Below, piece by piece: positions 11,981 through 23,988 of a stretch of 64,000 nucleotides of DNA (its first letter is position 1; the number at the start of each line of letters is the position of its first letter). Below the pieces are notes generated by a model. That model was not told the DNA's origin. It did no database searches and saw nothing but the letters and a program-made list of their open reading frames with translations. A program made the position numbers and the translations under genes. Source of the stretch: Paraspadella gotoi (taxonomy: Eukaryota; Chaetognatha); assembly GCA_051294375.1 (NCBI GenBank), contig CM119266.1, positions 23,446,413-23,510,412 on the forward strand. Direction: 5' to 3'.

Positions 11981-13854
11981 AGCAGAGGTGGGCGTGGATC
12001 GGTGGTGGGCGTGGTAGTCGGGTGCCGATGGAGGTGCATGTAGAGGTTACGGGGAAAAGCTCATGAGACTAAGAAATTGTTATGAAATAATAGCTTTCAA
12101 TTTTGTAAACTCTTAAAATACAAACATAATATAACAATGTGTGATTTTTATAAGAAACCAAACCTTATTTTAGTTAATTGTTTAATTAATTGTAAGTGGC
12201 AGGGATGAGCTTGGCTTTCGGGTGGGCCTGTGGCTTTTAAAAAAAGTAGTCAGGGTATCCGTTGTGAGATTATTTTAGGGGAGGAATCTTTAGGATTTAA
12301 AGGTAGGTATTTTTTGGCTGAGCGGCGGTAAAGACATCATGGAAATTGCAATTGGTTGCATTCCTGGGTTCGGACTGGGCGAACTGACCAGTGGCCACGC
12401 CACAAGACAGTTCAGTCGTCATTCGTCAACTTAAATCGGGAAATCGGAGAAGGAATCCTTTTTCGCTCAAAGAGAGCGGAGGTTTAAAGATCAGGCCTTT
12501 TGGGAATACGTGGGTGAGTTGATGGGTTAAGCCTCGGGTGAGTCCGTTAGAGAGAAAAAGTGGGTGAGGGCGAGAGAAGGAAAGAAGCGAGGGTGAGGAC
12601 GTCATGGGACCCATGATTAGATTTTTAGGTGCCAGCGTGACTCACCAAATTAAGAAAGAGGATAAGAGAGAAGAGTAAGCAGAAGAGTAAGCAAATAAAT
12701 GAAATAATAAAAATAAGATTCCTTTGCAAACATCATTTATAGTTCAAAGCAAAGCAAAGGTTTTATTGTCCGTTTTAAGTTAATTTTTGATGTATTTAAG
12801 TCTACTTTTGTCACATCAACTATTGTCACCTTAACTGTGAACTCAGTTCGGATATGTCAGTTTATATATACAAAAGAAAGATACCGTTTAAACAAATGCC
12901 GCCAACAACGCGATACCAACAACAAACACCGACGTCGCCGCCGTTGCTGACGCCGACGCCAACGTGCGGAGAATGAAATTTTCTCATTTGTCATATTTTC
13001 GCCATAAATTTGCGAAGCTCGACCTCTGAAGGTTGCCGCGCCGTGGGGCGGCGTGCGACAACAACCGAGACCAGTTACACCCACGACTACCGGGTCTAAC
13101 GCAAAAACTACAACACAAACAGTCATAGCCCGACTTTAAGTAATTGTTTGTTACATTTCATCAGGTCACAGGGTAATCAAACATTGTAAATAATTACACA
13201 TAAACACACTTACATATTCAGTCACTTCCAACAAAGCCCTTCTTTTTTCTAAATTCCCTTCCTTCCCTCCCTTCTCCCGCCATTCACTGGAGCGCCCTCA
13301 GACGCCGACAAAAAACTAATAAACAGTCGCGATGCATGAAAATTGACGCGAATGGGCGTGACCTGCACCTTGGCGCCGTAAACAATGCCTCCCCTCGAGT
13401 CGGTGCGTCTCACGAAGTCTTTCCATGTCTCGGCCCCGAACCCCCATCGCCTATTTCGTCATATCCCCGTTGTACCCTAGATCTGAGGCCNNNNNNNNNN
13501 TTGTACCCTAGATCTTAGGCAAGATATCGTTGCCCTTGAGCCCCAACATAGAAACTCCCACTGCCCTTCAATTTCCTCTTCAACCATCGCTCTTGCTTCG
13601 CCATCTCGAGGCTCATAATCTCTGACTTTACCTCTCAACCGAAATTATTTAAACCGGAAAAAAAAGAAAAAAACTCTCCGCCCCCGAGAAATCGACAATT
13701 CGACATCCTTCGCTGTCATTCGCAACCAATCAAACCCACGTAACGAATTCACTCCGTCCAATAGGGGACCCAAATTTTTAAACAACGTCATCTCCTCTCC
13801 CCTTTAAACCCCTGCGGTCTACCCTTCGCCCACTTATATTTCAAACCCTTGACT
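11981..13854. other. Single-copy intergenic DNA
   Basis: No gene, RNA or element recognised. Composition changes from AT-rich (12040-12220) to mixed, with a CpG-rich triplet patch at about 12900-12965. A 10-N gap (13491-13500) is flanked on both sides by the same 20-base motif (starting ttgtaccctagatct), so the gap may be a mis-joined overlap. A GCCGTAAAC at about 13376 resembles the CATAAAC motifs that follow. Confidence 0.5.
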
Positions 13855-14328
13855 CCATAAACCAATTCTTCCGTCTCTTCTTTCTTCGATCCACATAAAC
13901 CATCCCGGGACATCTCCCTCTCCCTCTCTCTCCACCTCTCTCTCTCCCGCTCGGTTGTCCCCCCCTCTCTCTCTCTCTCCCTCTCTCTCTCCCGCTCGGT
14001 TGTCCCCATAAACCATCGCATTTCCCGCCTCCTTCGTTCCGTGTCCCGTACTTTCATAAACCAGCACCCATTCCCTCCCTCCCACGCCCTCATTTGACGT
14101 AACCCTCTCCTCCCCCTCTTCCCTCTCGGCCAGTTAAGTCATAAACAACCGCCTCCGTGCGACCGCTCCCCCTTTCCCGTCTTTCCCGCTTTCATAAACA
14201 AGGCCCATACTCTAACCTCCTCTTTTACTCCCCATAAACAAGTCGCGTACCCTAGCGCGCCCTCGCTCCCGTTTCCCCCTCGTAAACTATCCCTTGCCAC
14301 CGAGGCTACGGAGTCTATCCCATAAACC
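13855..14328 (-). promoter_or_regulatory. Nine-site GTTTATG/GTTTACG motif array
   Basis: Eight CATAAAC heptamers (13856, 13894, 14007, 14055, 14140, 14193, 14233, 14321) and one CGTAAAC (14281) lie in one orientation within 474 bases, separated by C/T-rich DNA of unrelated sequence and variable length. On the minus strand each reads GTTTATG or GTTTACG, usually continued by G or A. CTCGTAAA at 14279 and GTCATAAA at 14138 are the textbook posterior-Hox/Cdx site forms; the three CATAAACAA sites also fit forkhead factors. One such heptamer is expected about 0.03 times per strand in this length. An array of binding sites and a decayed minisatellite are both possible. Confidence 0.5.
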
Positions 14329-14786
14329 ATCCAGGCTGCCACCGGATCCGCCTCTGCTTATTTAATTCCTTTTTTTTTCGCTCTCTGTCTCTCTTTCTCT
14401 TTCTCTCTCTGTTTTGTTTTTCGTGGGTGGCTTTCTTGTTTTTGTTTTTTTGTTTTTTGCTTGTATTTAAAAAAAAAGCGATAATTTAGTTTCTGATGTT
14501 TTGTTTTTAATTCGGCGTGAAGTTGTTAAATTTTATTTGATGCAGAAAAATAGTATAATATTTTACTTCACCGTGTTTTGATTGAAAAAAAAAAAACAGA
14601 AAAATAAAATCGAAACTAAAACAGCGAAGACAGTTATCGTCTCGCCTCTTCTTCATCCCAGTGGACCAAAGTCAAACTGTTTTATATCAACAGAATTACG
14701 AGTTTCATTTAACGCGAGAGTAAATACGTGGCATTTATGATAATAGTTGCTAAAACGATGTGCATAAATTCTCTCTCTCTCTCTCT
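14329..14786. other. AT-rich spacer ending in CT repeat
   Basis: No gene recognised. T- and A-runs dominate, with a CT run at 14772-14786 that stops at a 100-N gap (14787-14886). Confidence 0.5.
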
Positions 14787-14886
14787 NNNNNNNNNNNNNN
14801 NNNNNNNNNNNNNNNNNNNNNNNNNNNNNNNNNNNNNNNNNNNNNNNNNNNNNNNNNNNNNNNNNNNNNNNNNNNNNNNNNNNNNN

Positions 14887-15400
14887 ATGCTCATCCTATC
14901 TTCATCTCTATCTCTATACCCATGATCATTCCTATCTTCTTCTCTATCTCTATCCCCATGCTCATTCCTATCTTCATCTCNNNNNNNNNNNNNNNNNNNN
15001 NNNNNNNNNNNNNNNNNNNNNNNNNNNNNNNNNNNNNNNNNNNNNNNNNNNNNNNNNNNNNNNNNNNNNNNNNNNNNNNNNNNNNNNNNNNNNNNNNNNN
15101 NNNNNNNNNNNNNNNNNNNNNNNNNNNNNNNNNNNNNNNNNNNNNNNNNNNNNNNNNNNNNNNNNNNNNNNNNNNNNNNNNNNNNNNNNNNNNNNNNNNN
15201 NNNNNNNNNNNNNNNNNNNNNNNNNTCTCTATCCCCATGCTCATTCCTATCTTCATCTCTATCTGTATCCCCTTCCCCATGCTCATCCTATCTTCATCTC
15301 TATCTCTATCCCCATGCTCATTCCTATCTTCAACTCTATCTCTATCCCCATCCCCATCCCCAGTCCTATCTTCATCTCTATCCCCTTCCCCACCCCCACC
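14887..15400. repeat. 36-bp minisatellite interrupted by gaps
   Basis: Tandem units of about 36 bases built on ctatccccatgctcattcc and tatcttcatct, readable at 14887-14980 and 15226-15400 with a 245-N gap (14981-15225) between, and another gap of 100 N just before. The unit is a multiple of three, so it yields an open frame on both strands (Ser-Ile-Pro-Met-Leu on plus, Met-Ser-Met-Gly-Ile-Glu on minus). No start context, splice site or non-repeat protein supports coding. Confidence 0.85.
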
Positions 15401-15885
15401 CCCGAGTTGGTCAATGGTCAAAGTGTCCGTGGTAGAACGAGACAGAGTCGCATCCTTCGGATCAGAATGAGGAGAAACGAAAACGGTCACGACTCGGGGC
15501 CGGGCGAAAGGGGTGGCAGGGGTGGGAGNNNNNNNNNNGTGATAAAGAAATGAGGGAGAGAGGAACGGGGGGAAGAGACCGGAAGCCAGATAAATCCTTA
15601 TAATCGAGCCGCCGTCGCTTTCATTCTGGTTCCAATTTCTTCCGTTGACAAATGGAACCGAATCCATGTCGAGGGCGAATCCGAGAGGGATCACGTGACC
15701 CCAAAGCGTTGTCACAACGCGTGAGGAGTGTAGAGAGGCGAGGATGACGAGGAGGACGAGAGAGAGACACGAGGAGAGAGGCTCGTGAGCGGAAGAGAGA
15801 AGACTCAATGAGGATGTTTTTGAATAATTATTTTAGAAAACTGTAGGAAAAAACGAGAAAAATAAAACTCGTATAAAAGATTTAA
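15401..15885. other. Single-copy spacer with a 10-N gap
   Basis: GC-balanced DNA with no recognised gene and a gap at 15529-15538. Confidence 0.5.
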
Positions 15886-17130
15886 AGAAAGAAAAAAAGG
15901 GGAATAAATAAAAAAAAGAAAGAAAGAGATAAAAGAAAAATAGATAGAGGAACACAAAAAAAAAAGAAGAAAATAAGAAAGAAAGAAGAGAACAGCGAAG
16001 ACAAAACAGAAAAAAAAGAAATTTTGTAGAAAAGAAAGATTTTGAAGAAAAAGAGAGTGAAGATAAGATTATAGTATTGATATATGATTTTAAAGAATTT
16101 GATTGAAAAGAAAAAGGAGATAGTCCTTGCTCGGTATTTAAAGAAAAAGAAAAAATAAAAGAAAAGAGAAGAAGAAAATTGAAAAAGAAGAAAAAAAAGA
16201 TAGAAGAAACGCCGCAAAGAAAAAAAGAGAAAAAAGAGGGAGAGGAGAGAGAGGGGAGGTCGCGGGAGAGGAAAGAAAAGAAAAAAAAAATAGATAATTT
16301 AATAATAAAAATAAAAAAAATAAAAAATTATTTTTAATAAAAAAAAGGAAAAAGAAAAAAAAAAAAAAGAGAAAGAAGAAAAAAAAAAGAGAGGAAGAAA
16401 GAAAAAAAAAAGAAAAAAAAGAGCATATGAGAGATGAGGGAAAGAGCAAAATAAAGAAGAAAAAATAAGAAAGGAAAAAAACAGAGAGAAGAAAAGAAGA
16501 GGGAGAGGGATGGAAGGGGAAGAAAAAACGAAAAAGTAAGGAAAAGGTGAAAAAGAGATTTAAAAAAAAAAAGAAAAAAAAACAAGGAAAAATAGGATCT
16601 CTATCCTTGGTAAGACAATAATAACCACCTCTTGCTCTTGATACAGCGCGGAACTCGCGGGAGTGAGGGGCGGGGGGTTGTGACTGAGGGGGGCGGGTTG
16701 GGGTCCGGGGAGGGTGGGTGGGTGGGGTTGACGGGGGGGGCAAGGGGGAGAGGGTGGGATGGGAGGGGAGGAGTGTGGGTGGGTGGGGAGGGGGGGGGTG
16801 GGAGGAGTGAGAAAGGGTGAGAGAGAAGAAAAGAGGGAGACAGAGAAGGAGAGAAGACAGATAAATAAGTATTATTCAAGAGAGAAAAGAAAAAATAAAA
16901 AAAAAAAAGAAAAAAATTAAGAAAAAGAAGAAAAGCAGTAAAGGAAAGAAAAAAAAAAAAAAAAACAAGGAAAGAAAAGAAAAAAAGAAAAAAAAAGAAG
17001 AAATAAAGAGAAAAAAAAAGAAAGAAAAGAAGAATAGAAATGAGAAAAGACGAAGAATGAAGAGGAAATGAAGAAGAAAGGAGAAAGAAAAAAAAAAAAA
17101 AAGGAAAAGAGAAGAACGAAAAAAAAACGA
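15886..17130 (+). repeat. 1.2-kb polypurine tract
   Basis: Almost continuous A/G sequence on the plus strand, with few pyrimidines apart from short AT-rich and mixed interruptions near 16030-16140, 16280-16340 and 16600-16660. It is not a simple short-period repeat: GAAA, GAGA and A-run segments mix. Such DNA can form triplexes and commonly breaks sequencing and assembly. ORFs on the opposite strand are Phe/Leu/Ser runs without coding character. Confidence 0.85.
16667..16806 (+). other. G-quadruplex-prone island
   Basis: Within the polypurine tract, 140 bases carry more than a dozen runs of three or more G separated by short loops, on one strand only. Many combinations fit the G3+N1-7 rule for quadruplex formation. 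No gene is visible nearby. Confidence 0.8.
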
Positions 17131-18130
17131 GGGTGAATATATGGGGCGAGGAGGACGTTTTTAGATTTGAAGTTAGACTATGATCTTTGAAATTGGATTT
17201 TGGATCAGATTTTGATTTAGTTTATGTAAAGTAAAATTTTTTATTTGCTAATATTTTCTGAGAACAAAATAGTGAAGTAGGTAATAGTTGTTGAAATGTG
17301 GGATTTATTCTGTAGAAGATAGAGAAGAGGACTGAAAAATGGGACGGAGAAAGGGGAGGAGAAGGAGAGAGAAGAAAGGAAAACAAGGAAAGAGGATAGA
17401 AGAGAGAATAGATAGAAAGTCAATTATGAATATGAAAAAGAAGTTAGAAGAGAAATTTGAAAATACTAGTGGCGTACTTTGGATCTATAGTGGAAGGGTA
17501 GGCATGTAGTAAGCGGAGAAAGAAAAAAGATGCGTGAAGAATTTGCAATAATACCATTAATTTTATTATAGTAATGTGAGAATATTAAGATAGTATATTT
17601 AAAACGAAAAAAAAGTAAAAAAAAAGAAAATAAAAAGAAAGATGTCGGGCGGTTCTGCTCGTTTAGAGAAATACAGAGTTTTTATAGAGAGTTCTTTCAT
17701 TAGCAAAACGTACTGTGAATATCTACAATAGTAGGACAGAGAGTAGAAGAAAAAGTGTCCAGACGAGAGACTCAGGCGGGAAGGACGAGAGGGAGGAGGA
17801 GAGAGACTGGACTCACGCACAGACAGACAAATGGAAATAAAGCGGACAGGAGATCGCTAAAGTCCAACATCAAAGAATCGTATCGATGGTGAGCCGAAAG
17901 TCAGGATGACGGAGAGGAAAGAGAAGGAGAGGGTGAGAGATGAGAGAGGAGATGAGGAGAGAGAGGGGAGTGAGAGATGAGGATGAGAGAGAGAGGAGAG
18001 AGAGATGAGAGAGAGATTGCGAGAGAGTGAAAGTCTGGAGATGAGAAACCAGAGAGAAGAGAGGAGAGAGAGAGGTTTGTCACGTGNNNNNNNNNNNNNN
18101 NNNNNNNNNNNGAGAGAGAGAGAGAAAAGA
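17131..18130. other. AT-rich spacer passing into GA-rich DNA with a 25-N gap
   Basis: No gene recognised. From about 17920 the sequence becomes irregular GA repeats, broken by a 25-N gap (18087-18111). Confidence 0.5.
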
Positions 18131-18908
18131 AAAATGGATGTTATCCGCGGAGCAGACGCTGCGTTTTCGCGTATTAATGTTGTCGTATGTTTGGTTGTTT
18201 GTCCGCAGAAATCCTAACAAATATCGTCGAGATTTTTACAGTAAAAAATTGACAGTCTGACCCGGTCTGAACTTTATTCTCAAAAACTGTCTTGGTTAAA
18301 CAGCTGTCAAACTCAGCNNNNNNNNNNNNNNNNNNNNNNNNNNNNNNNNNNNNNNNNNNNNNNNNNNNNNNNNNNNNNNNNNNNNNNNNNNNNNNNNNNN
18401 NNNNNNNNNNNNNNNNNNNNNNNNNNNNNNNNNNNGTTGACAGGTCGAAATCCGAAACGTGTTCCGTTTAAATCCCCTTCCTTTGGATCTATTTCTCTTC
18501 TCTCTATGCTTATTAAATATAAAAGTCTAATCTGACTAAATATATCATTATGACAATGTTATCGTCATTCTTGTCGAAGGTTGTCTTTATTCATTAGCTT
18601 TGTATTTATTGTCTTTATTCATTAGCTTCTGCCAGTAATTAGTTTCATAGTTAACTAGTTATTACCAGTTTTTACCACGAAACATAACGGTTGAGTAAAG
18701 ACCGATCGAATTTCTCGAGTTCATCCCTTATAAATTAACCCCCTCACCCTTTTTAACTTACCCACACCAGCCTCAGATTCCACCCACTCTTGCAATCTCT
18801 GCCTTCGCCCGCCAAACCAGCTTCGGTCATCATTACAACCATTGGAGTCATCACTCTTAAGTCTTAGGGCGCCCCAGGGACCCGAGCCCATTGTCTTCTG
18901 CCATCACC

Positions 18909-18951
<43 letters not shown>

Positions 18952-19400
18952 TCTCTCTCGCTCTCTCACGCCCCGGTGTCGCTCTTTTTTCTCCTTCCTC
19001 TCTGTTCCTGATCATTTTCGGTGGTACTTAGAAAAAACAAAAATAATTAATTGTATGACGATATACACATTTAAAACCGGTAAAAGTAATTTTTGTGTCG
19101 AGAACAAAAAAAAAACAAAAAACAAAAACGAGAAGACAAATAAGATCCGTGAAACAAAACACAACACAAAACAAAATAAACAGAATAAAAAAAAACATAT
19201 TCGTGAGACGAACTTTGTTTTGATGTTCGTCAAAGGTTCCTCCTTTTAAATACGCGAAGGGACAAAGTTAAAGAAAACAATAACAAGCAGTTAATCACTG
19301 CTTTTTGTCGGCCAACGATCGAAAGGGGACGGCGAGGGTGGAGACTGACACACCGTCTAAGCTTATCTCACTTGATTGTCTCTCTGTTTTGAGTTTGAGT
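18131..19400. other. Single-copy spacer with a 118-N gap
   Basis: No gene recognised. The gap (18318-18435) is bordered by CTGTCAAAC on the left and GTTGACAG on the right, an inverted pair containing the Meis/Homothorax core TGACAG; another TGACAG lies at about 18250. A CT tract lies at about 18911-18968 and an A/C-rich stretch at 19107-19200. Confidence 0.45.
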
Positions 19401-19429
19401 TTTTACTTCCTTATACCATTTAATTTTTC

Positions 19430-20136
19430 TTTACGTATTAAAAAAAATTTACAGCCTTCGGATATTTCTTCATATCAGATAATCCTTGACAACGTTTATT
19501 ATACGAGAAGTTCAACGCACAGATATCTGTGAAATAAAAAATATTGTTAGGCTTTATATTATTTTTACTCATATTTTTTCTTTATAAATGTACGCATTCA
19601 TCAAATTCGAAACAAAAAAGGCCATTAAAAGGTTATCGTTTTGCGTCACGAAAACTCCCTAAGTCGGCACTCAATTTTTTTAGTCATTTTGATACATGAA
19701 AGAATTAATGATCGCCTTTTTCAATCCTGAGTCAAAAATTCTAGATGTTGGGGAGCCGGAAGAGAGACGAAGAAAGTAGAGAGAGAAGACGAAGACGAGA
19801 TGAAGAAAGAAGACGACAAGAGACGAGAAAGAAACAAGCAAAAAAAGAGGAAAAAAGAAGCAGAGAAAGAAGAGAGATAATAAGAACCAATCCATACTAG
19901 CATGATCAAACAGTCGTTTTATACGAGCGATTATCTTTTTACAAATTTTTGAGCAGAGGTCAGTTTACTCAATTTTGATATTCACTTGCTGACTCATATT
20001 TTTAGTCCAAAATGCTATCTCAAATATATTATTTAGTATATTGCCACTCTCTTATACTGTCTTTCTTTCTACTCGTCTCTCTCTCCCTCTCTCTCTCTCT
20101 CATCGTTTCTCTCTCATCTACTCTCTTCTACTCATC

Positions 20137-20180
<44 letters not shown>

Positions 20181-20200
20181 ATTTTTTTTCTCTCTCTCTC
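19430..20200. repeat. Unit Q, copy 1
   Basis: Matches 35790-36420 in the same orientation with frequent indels (landmarks ttacgtattaaaaaaa, aaaactccctaagtcgg and tttttcaatcctgagtc) and ends in a CT tract. It runs directly into unit R, giving the junction that places Q next to R. No gene. Confidence 0.75.
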
Positions 20201-20204
20201 TTTC

Positions 20205-23200
20205 TTTCTCAATCCTTTCTAGCCCCTTTTCCGTAATCGAAATCCACCCCCTCAGCGATGACAGGAAAAAGGGAATTGATGCGTTCTGCTCTCCTCGTTT
20301 TGAATCTGGGTCTTCGGCAAGTTGACCTGGATACACCGACTCGCGAGCAAAGAGGCCGTCGCGAGGTCTAGCCGTAGATACCGAGGGCTGACTCACCTCC
20401 GTCGGACGCCTTCGACCTTGCACTGTTTTTGGTCGCGCAAGAAAAGAAGATCCTTATTTCAAATAAATTCAGTGCCATGCGACTCGAACGGAAAGGGGCG
20501 GGGGGGGGAAGAGGCTTTGTAACATGGGCCGACACTTCCCGTTCCAGGCTTAGAATTAAGAGCACAATCCGATGAGTGGTTTAAAAAATTGGTATTTGAA
20601 GCTGTATTTAAGTTCAAAATTGAAATTGTTATTCATAGTTTAACGGTGCTATATTTAGCTTTATATGTGTAAGAAAAAAATAAAAAATACCAAGTGATGG
20701 AAACATATTTGGTTCTTTTCTATATAGTTTGAGTAGGTAATAATCCTCTAACTTTAGTTAGTCAATTCATAATAGAAACGTTCAGATTTCTAAAGAAATA
20801 TTTTTTTTTTTGAAAAAAATAAACAATTACAGAAACAAAAAGATAGGTGAAAAGCATCTTTAATATAAATCGGTGATTCTCAACTAGATTAATGAATGAA
20901 TTTGAATTACACGAGGAATGTTGTTCCAACTTTGTATTTGATTTTTTTAAAAATTACCACAGTGGTAATTATTATTATTAATAATATTAATATTATTATT
21001 AATATAAATTCATCCAAACTTTGACAAAAAATAAAAACAAAGTCCATGATTCGGTCAGTAAATGTTAAAGCTAAACAAAAGCTTAATCAATCACATAACC
21101 AGTCAAACGATAGCCTTTTTGAAGTAGCCATCCTGCTATAACGACAATTTCCAAGCTGCTATTTCTGTTCGAACCAAACTGTTCAAACTCAAAAGGACTC
21201 GGTATCCAAGGCTCCTTTCCAGCTTTTGTCCTTTGAAATGAAACCGATGCTGTTGAGCTGACGACCACGACGACGATCAGAGGCGGCGCCGATACGGGAG
21301 CGAGATAAGACGCCGACGACCGATGGGAACGCACGAGTTCGACGCGACGTCGAAACACGAACGACGAGCCTCACGAGTTGGTTGGGAAGAGTTCCCGCGT
21401 CTGCAGGCAAATCCTCTTCCTCTCTCCCTCTCGTTGGTGACAAGCACGTAAGTTCTCCTTCCGCTCCCTCCTCACAGGTCCTTATGTGTGGGTGAAATGC
21501 CGCTTTAACGTCTTTTACGCGCTCTTGGTTCCCCAGATTCCAGAAACCCCCGCAGAGTATTGTCGCAGAAAAAGAAACGACAAAAGGTTATATTCAAGTT
21601 ATATCTTTTAGGCTATGGGCTTTCGCTTAGTCGGATTTCTCTGTTCAAGTTGTTATAAATTTGTAATATTTTAGAAACGATTACGTAAGTTATTATAGTT
21701 TTTACTAAACAATATTTCAATACTTCACTTGGCTTGAGTATTAAATTTTTAGAACTGACAGACATTATATTCACCTTTTCCGAATTTAAACGAAGTAGTA
21801 TGCAAGTTTGCTTGAAATTGTTGATCTCTGACAGATTTATTATCAAGTTTACGTTCTTCATCTAATTTTTTCCGTTTTTCTATGTACGCTTGTACTACCA
21901 CCTTTTTACGTCTTTCCCGGAATCCACATCCGAGGAAACGCGACGTCCTCCATTGTCCCGTAAACCGACACCCAGAAAAAATCCTCCGTCGCGGGTACAA
22001 TCTGCAACACAAAATCCCTTGTCTTTTTCTTTTCCCTCCGCCTCCTCCGCCCGTAAGTATTCCTTCTATCGGCCATTTACAGATAGCTCGGCTCGTTAAA
22101 GCACATACGTCCGCTGCCAGGCCGGCGATTACTCAAGAAGAGAAGGGAAGGAAGAGAAAAGCGGAGTAGGAGGAAACGGAGGAAAGTGATCCTGGAGGGA
22201 AAGAGAGGAAGAACAAAAGAACGCGGCGGAAACAGTGTGGAATATGTAACTCTGATGGGATTTAATTCTAACTCTTATGTTTCACGTATTTAAGTTTATC
22301 GCTCTTTACATAGATGAGCATTAATTTTGGATATTTTTAATCAAACAACAAAAGACAACAGACAAAATAAAAAAAAGTTTTACTATAAAGATACAACGCA
22401 GGTGATTAATTTCGAATTCGATTTATTGAATTGCGACAAAAGCTATATGGCAACAAATTGCCATGAACAATTGTCAACAATATTTATATTTACAAATGTT
22501 AACTAACTAATCTTTATTTTAAAAAACAGTGATTGAGTTGATCCACAGCAGGAAGTATTCTCGACAATATGGGCGATGGAGTGAAAAAGCGTATGCGTTA
22601 TTCCGATGGAGTTGTGCGCTGGAAAATCACGGACAGCAGAGCGCCGCGCGGCCCGATGAGCTGCAAAACGAGCTTAGGTTCGTTCATATATTCAAAGAGA
22701 ATAAATTCTGTCTTAATGATTTCGCCAGCAGTAATCGGTCGGACTGTCTCGACAAGATTCTGATTGAAGTCCGCAGTCCTTGACCAATCGTTTTCTGTGA
22801 CTTATGGGAAAAGATTGAGAGGCTATTGGGGTTATAAAAGCTAAGGGCTGTTTTGGCTGTAGATTTTGCAAAGGCACTCTTATAACAACTTACACAGTCC
22901 AATTTTTTAGGACCAATGGTATACTTATTTAGTCGTTTACTCTTGATATTAAATTTTCACGTTCTACTTAAACAAAATTCACAGGTCTTTATTCTCTTTT
23001 TCTTTAAAAAAAATTTTTTTGGCCCACCCAAAATCTGGGTAGAACAAGGAATCTTTTATAAAAAAGGGGGCGGACGGTTGCAGATTTCTTTGAAGGAACA
23101 TATTTTTTGTGTGTCACTTGGAAATGATAAGCAATCTAAGCAAGCACGAATGTTTATTGCGCTGTCATAAATCTGTGCTGGCTAGCCCGAAAAATCCGGC

Positions 23201-23650
23201 CGGAGAGACCCGAAAGGATGAGGTCAGATTCGAATGATTCTTTTTTTTTTTTTCAACTTTTCTCTTTTTTTTTAGGCAGGGGGGAAGACCAGTGATTCAC
23301 CTTTCGTTGTTTGTCTAAAAGATGATAAATGAATCTTTAGAAAAATCATATGACGACGTAGAATTAACTTTTCTTTTAAAAAGTAACACAATTAGGAGGT
23401 TTCAGTCGTTCTTTTATTCTTTTCCTGCTTTTTTTCTTTTATTTTCTCTTTCTCTCTTCATTTTAAATAGTATAGCTTTCTTTCTCTTTCTTCTTCTTTT
23501 CTTCTTTCTTCTTTCTTTCTTCTTCTTTCTTCTTTTTTGGTCTTTAATTTTTAATTCTTTCATCATCATCATTCGCTCGGTCTTGTTCTTCCCGTTCCAG
23601 TGGACCAGTGTCGGGCCGGGCCGGGAGACCTCCTGGAGTACAGGAATGTG
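20205..23650. repeat. Palindrome arm, unit R (plus orientation)
   Basis: Left arm of an inverted repeat whose other arm is 23864-27360; a partial direct copy is at 37145-38807. It includes an AT-rich patch, a CpG-rich stretch at 21240-21440 with GAC-like triplets, and pyrimidine runs. Copies disagree by single-base indels, and no reading frame is conserved between them, so the ORFs are not real genes. A 25-N gap (23839-23863) sits beside the symmetry centre. Confidence 0.8.
20962..21006. repeat. AT-only inverted repeat
   Basis: A run of ATT/AAT triplets that is nearly self-complementary, preserved in all three copies of unit R (also about 26575-26615 and 37900-37942). It could extrude as a hairpin. 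It is probably a decayed AAT microsatellite. Confidence 0.6.
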
Positions 23651-23863
23651 GAGAAAGAGATGGATGTCTTGCTGATCTCGAGAGTCGGGCAGGGGGAGGG
23701 ATGGTATTTGTGTGGAAGGGCGAAGAAAAAGGGGGCCGTTTGACGGGGGGCAAGGGATGGAATTCATTCCGAGCGTTCGGTGGTCGAAAGTAACTGTACG
23801 CGTACTATTACGAGCCAAGAGAAAGTTATAGACTAAGCNNNNNNNNNNNNNNNNNNNNNNNNN

Positions 23864-23956
23864 AGCGAGTCTCCCGGGCCTCCGACACTGGCCACTGGAA
23901 AGGAAGAAAGACCGAGCGATGGATGGAGAGAAAGAAATTAAAAATAAAGACCAAAA

Positions 23957-23988
<32 letters not shown>

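Noticed and set aside
15886-16743. Phe/Leu/Ser-rich minus-strand ORFs of 111 and 201 codons
   Set aside because: They arise from a polypurine tract with few stop codons; no membrane-protein pattern, start context or splice sites.
22529-22783. 84-codon non-repetitive ORF in unit R
   Set aside because: The inverted copy at about 24750-25060 does not keep the frame, and no family is recognisable.
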